The translations under genes were made by a program, and so were the position numbers. From Thermosyntropha sp. (GTDB taxonomy: Bacteria > Bacillota > Syntrophomonadia > Syntrophomonadales > Syntrophomonadaceae): a stretch of 64,000 nucleotides of DNA. Below the pieces are notes generated by a model. It searched no databases, was not told the origin of the DNA, and was given only the letters and a program-made list of their open reading frames with translations. The DNA lies in the NCBI RefSeq assembly GCF_017656155.1, contig NZ_JACDOH010000011.1:1-64000 (forward strand), in the 5' to 3' direction. Shown piece after piece: positions 63,716 through 64,000 of the stretch; position 1 is the stretch's first letter, and each line of letters begins with the position of its first letter.

Positions 63716-64000
63716 TTATATCAAGTCCTGCAAAACCTTTTTATGCACTTCAAAGGCTTTTTTATCAAAAAGAACAAAGCGAATCAACTTAACCTTTTTC
63801 AAACCAGGAACAGTTTCTTTTACAGTCTTTAAGGCTACCCTGGCCGCTTTTTCCAATGGATAGCCAAAAACCCCTGTGGAAATAGCAGGAAAAGCAATGG
63901 AAACTATTTCATTTTCTTCTGCCAGTTTTAATGCATTGCGATAACAAAGAGCCAAGAGCTCATCTGCTGGCTCATCTATGCCATAGATTGGGCCTAAACA
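63716..64000 (-). CDS. Macro-domain protein (5' end outside window)
   Basis: Partial gene: the last 94 codons lie in the window and the start lies beyond base 64000. The visible part has PIYGIDEPADELLALCYRNALKLAEE and FPAISTGVFGYPLEKAA, the ADP-ribose-binding loop of macro domains (compare AISTG.YG.P). Such proteins hydrolyse O-acetyl-ADP-ribose or remove ADP-ribose. A Sir2 deacetylase whose product is O-acetyl-ADP-ribose is encoded at 17259-18551, but not adjacent. Followed by plsY. Confidence 0.9.
   Translation of the reverse strand, partial: CLGPIYGIDEPADELLALCYRNALKLAEENEIVSIAFPAISTGVFGYPLEKAARVALKTVKETVPGLKKVKLIRFVLFDKKAFEVHKKVLQDLI

Overview
This window is 64 kb of AT-rich chromosome from an anaerobic, low-GC Gram-positive bacterium of the class Clostridia. 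The assignment rests on two gene orders shared with Bacillus/Clostridia genomes. One is alaS-ireB-ruvX-DUF1292-(vanW)-mltG-U32-DUF4911-pbpI-like. The other is gerM with rph-rdgB-phosphodiesterase. An oxygen-sensitive enzyme set supports it: Hdr-Flox electron bifurcation, class I iron-sulfur fumarase, a 2-hydroxyacyl-CoA dehydratase with its activase, and an enoate-reductase-type flavoprotein. The genome must also make selenocysteine, because two genes here carry in-frame TGA codons followed by SECIS-like hairpins. Species cannot be named; a syntrophic or acetogenic Peptococcia/Syntrophomonadia/Moorellia-like clostridium fits best. Nearly all genes lie on the minus strand.

Layout. 0-2 kb: uracil salvage (upp-uraA). 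2-12 kb: conserved cell-wall/tRNA block (PBP, DUF4911, U32, MltG, VanW, DUF1292, RuvX, IreB, AlaS). 12-21.7 kb: PerM-type transporter, two small genes, PRC-barrel proteins, mnmA, rarA, csoR-trxA, a Sir2 deacetylase, and a VanW/G5-type protein. 21.8-25 kb: a CofE-like ligase homologue, a metallo-beta-lactamase-fold protein and lipoate ligase. 25-33.3 kb: a glycine catabolic operon folD-gcvT-gcvH-gcvPA-gcvPB-lpdA-glyA behind a sigma-A-type promoter, a glycine riboswitch and a terminator. 33.4-40.8 kb: murI, a HgdB/activase pair, MBL, fumarase and rph-rdgB-phosphodiesterase, with gerM upstream. 41-47.6 kb: ChlI/VWA pair, orphan LytTR regulator, radical SAM protein, DegV and DUF1285-like protein. 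47.7-50.4 kb: a class III aminotransferase fused to an acyl-ACP-reductase-like (AAR) module. 50.5-57.7 kb: a complete hdrCBA-floxDCBA operon in which HdrA and FloxD are selenoproteins. 58-64 kb: HAD protein and enoate-reductase-type flavoprotein, small protein, MerR/coiled-coil protein, methyltransferase, PlsY and a macro-domain protein cut by the window edge.

How the genes work together. The glycine operon converts glycine to CO2, NH3, NADH and methylene-THF. SHMT and FolD move the C1 unit onward, and lipoate ligase charges GcvH. The riboswitch would turn this on when glycine is abundant. Hdr-Flox is known or inferred to couple NADH oxidation to ferredoxin and a disulfide-type acceptor by flavin bifurcation. 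Placing selenocysteine at both the HdrA FAD/cysteine motif and the FloxD site suggests a selenium-tuned electron path between them.

The most noteworthy points are the paired selenoproteins with readable SECIS hairpins, the aminotransferase-AAR fusion with its own promoter and palindromic operator, the glycine riboswitch, three structured intergenic regions that look like unannotated small RNAs, and several genes too short for routine ORF calling (35, 48, 54 and 57 aa). No IS elements, prophage, CRISPR arrays, rRNA or tRNA genes were seen.
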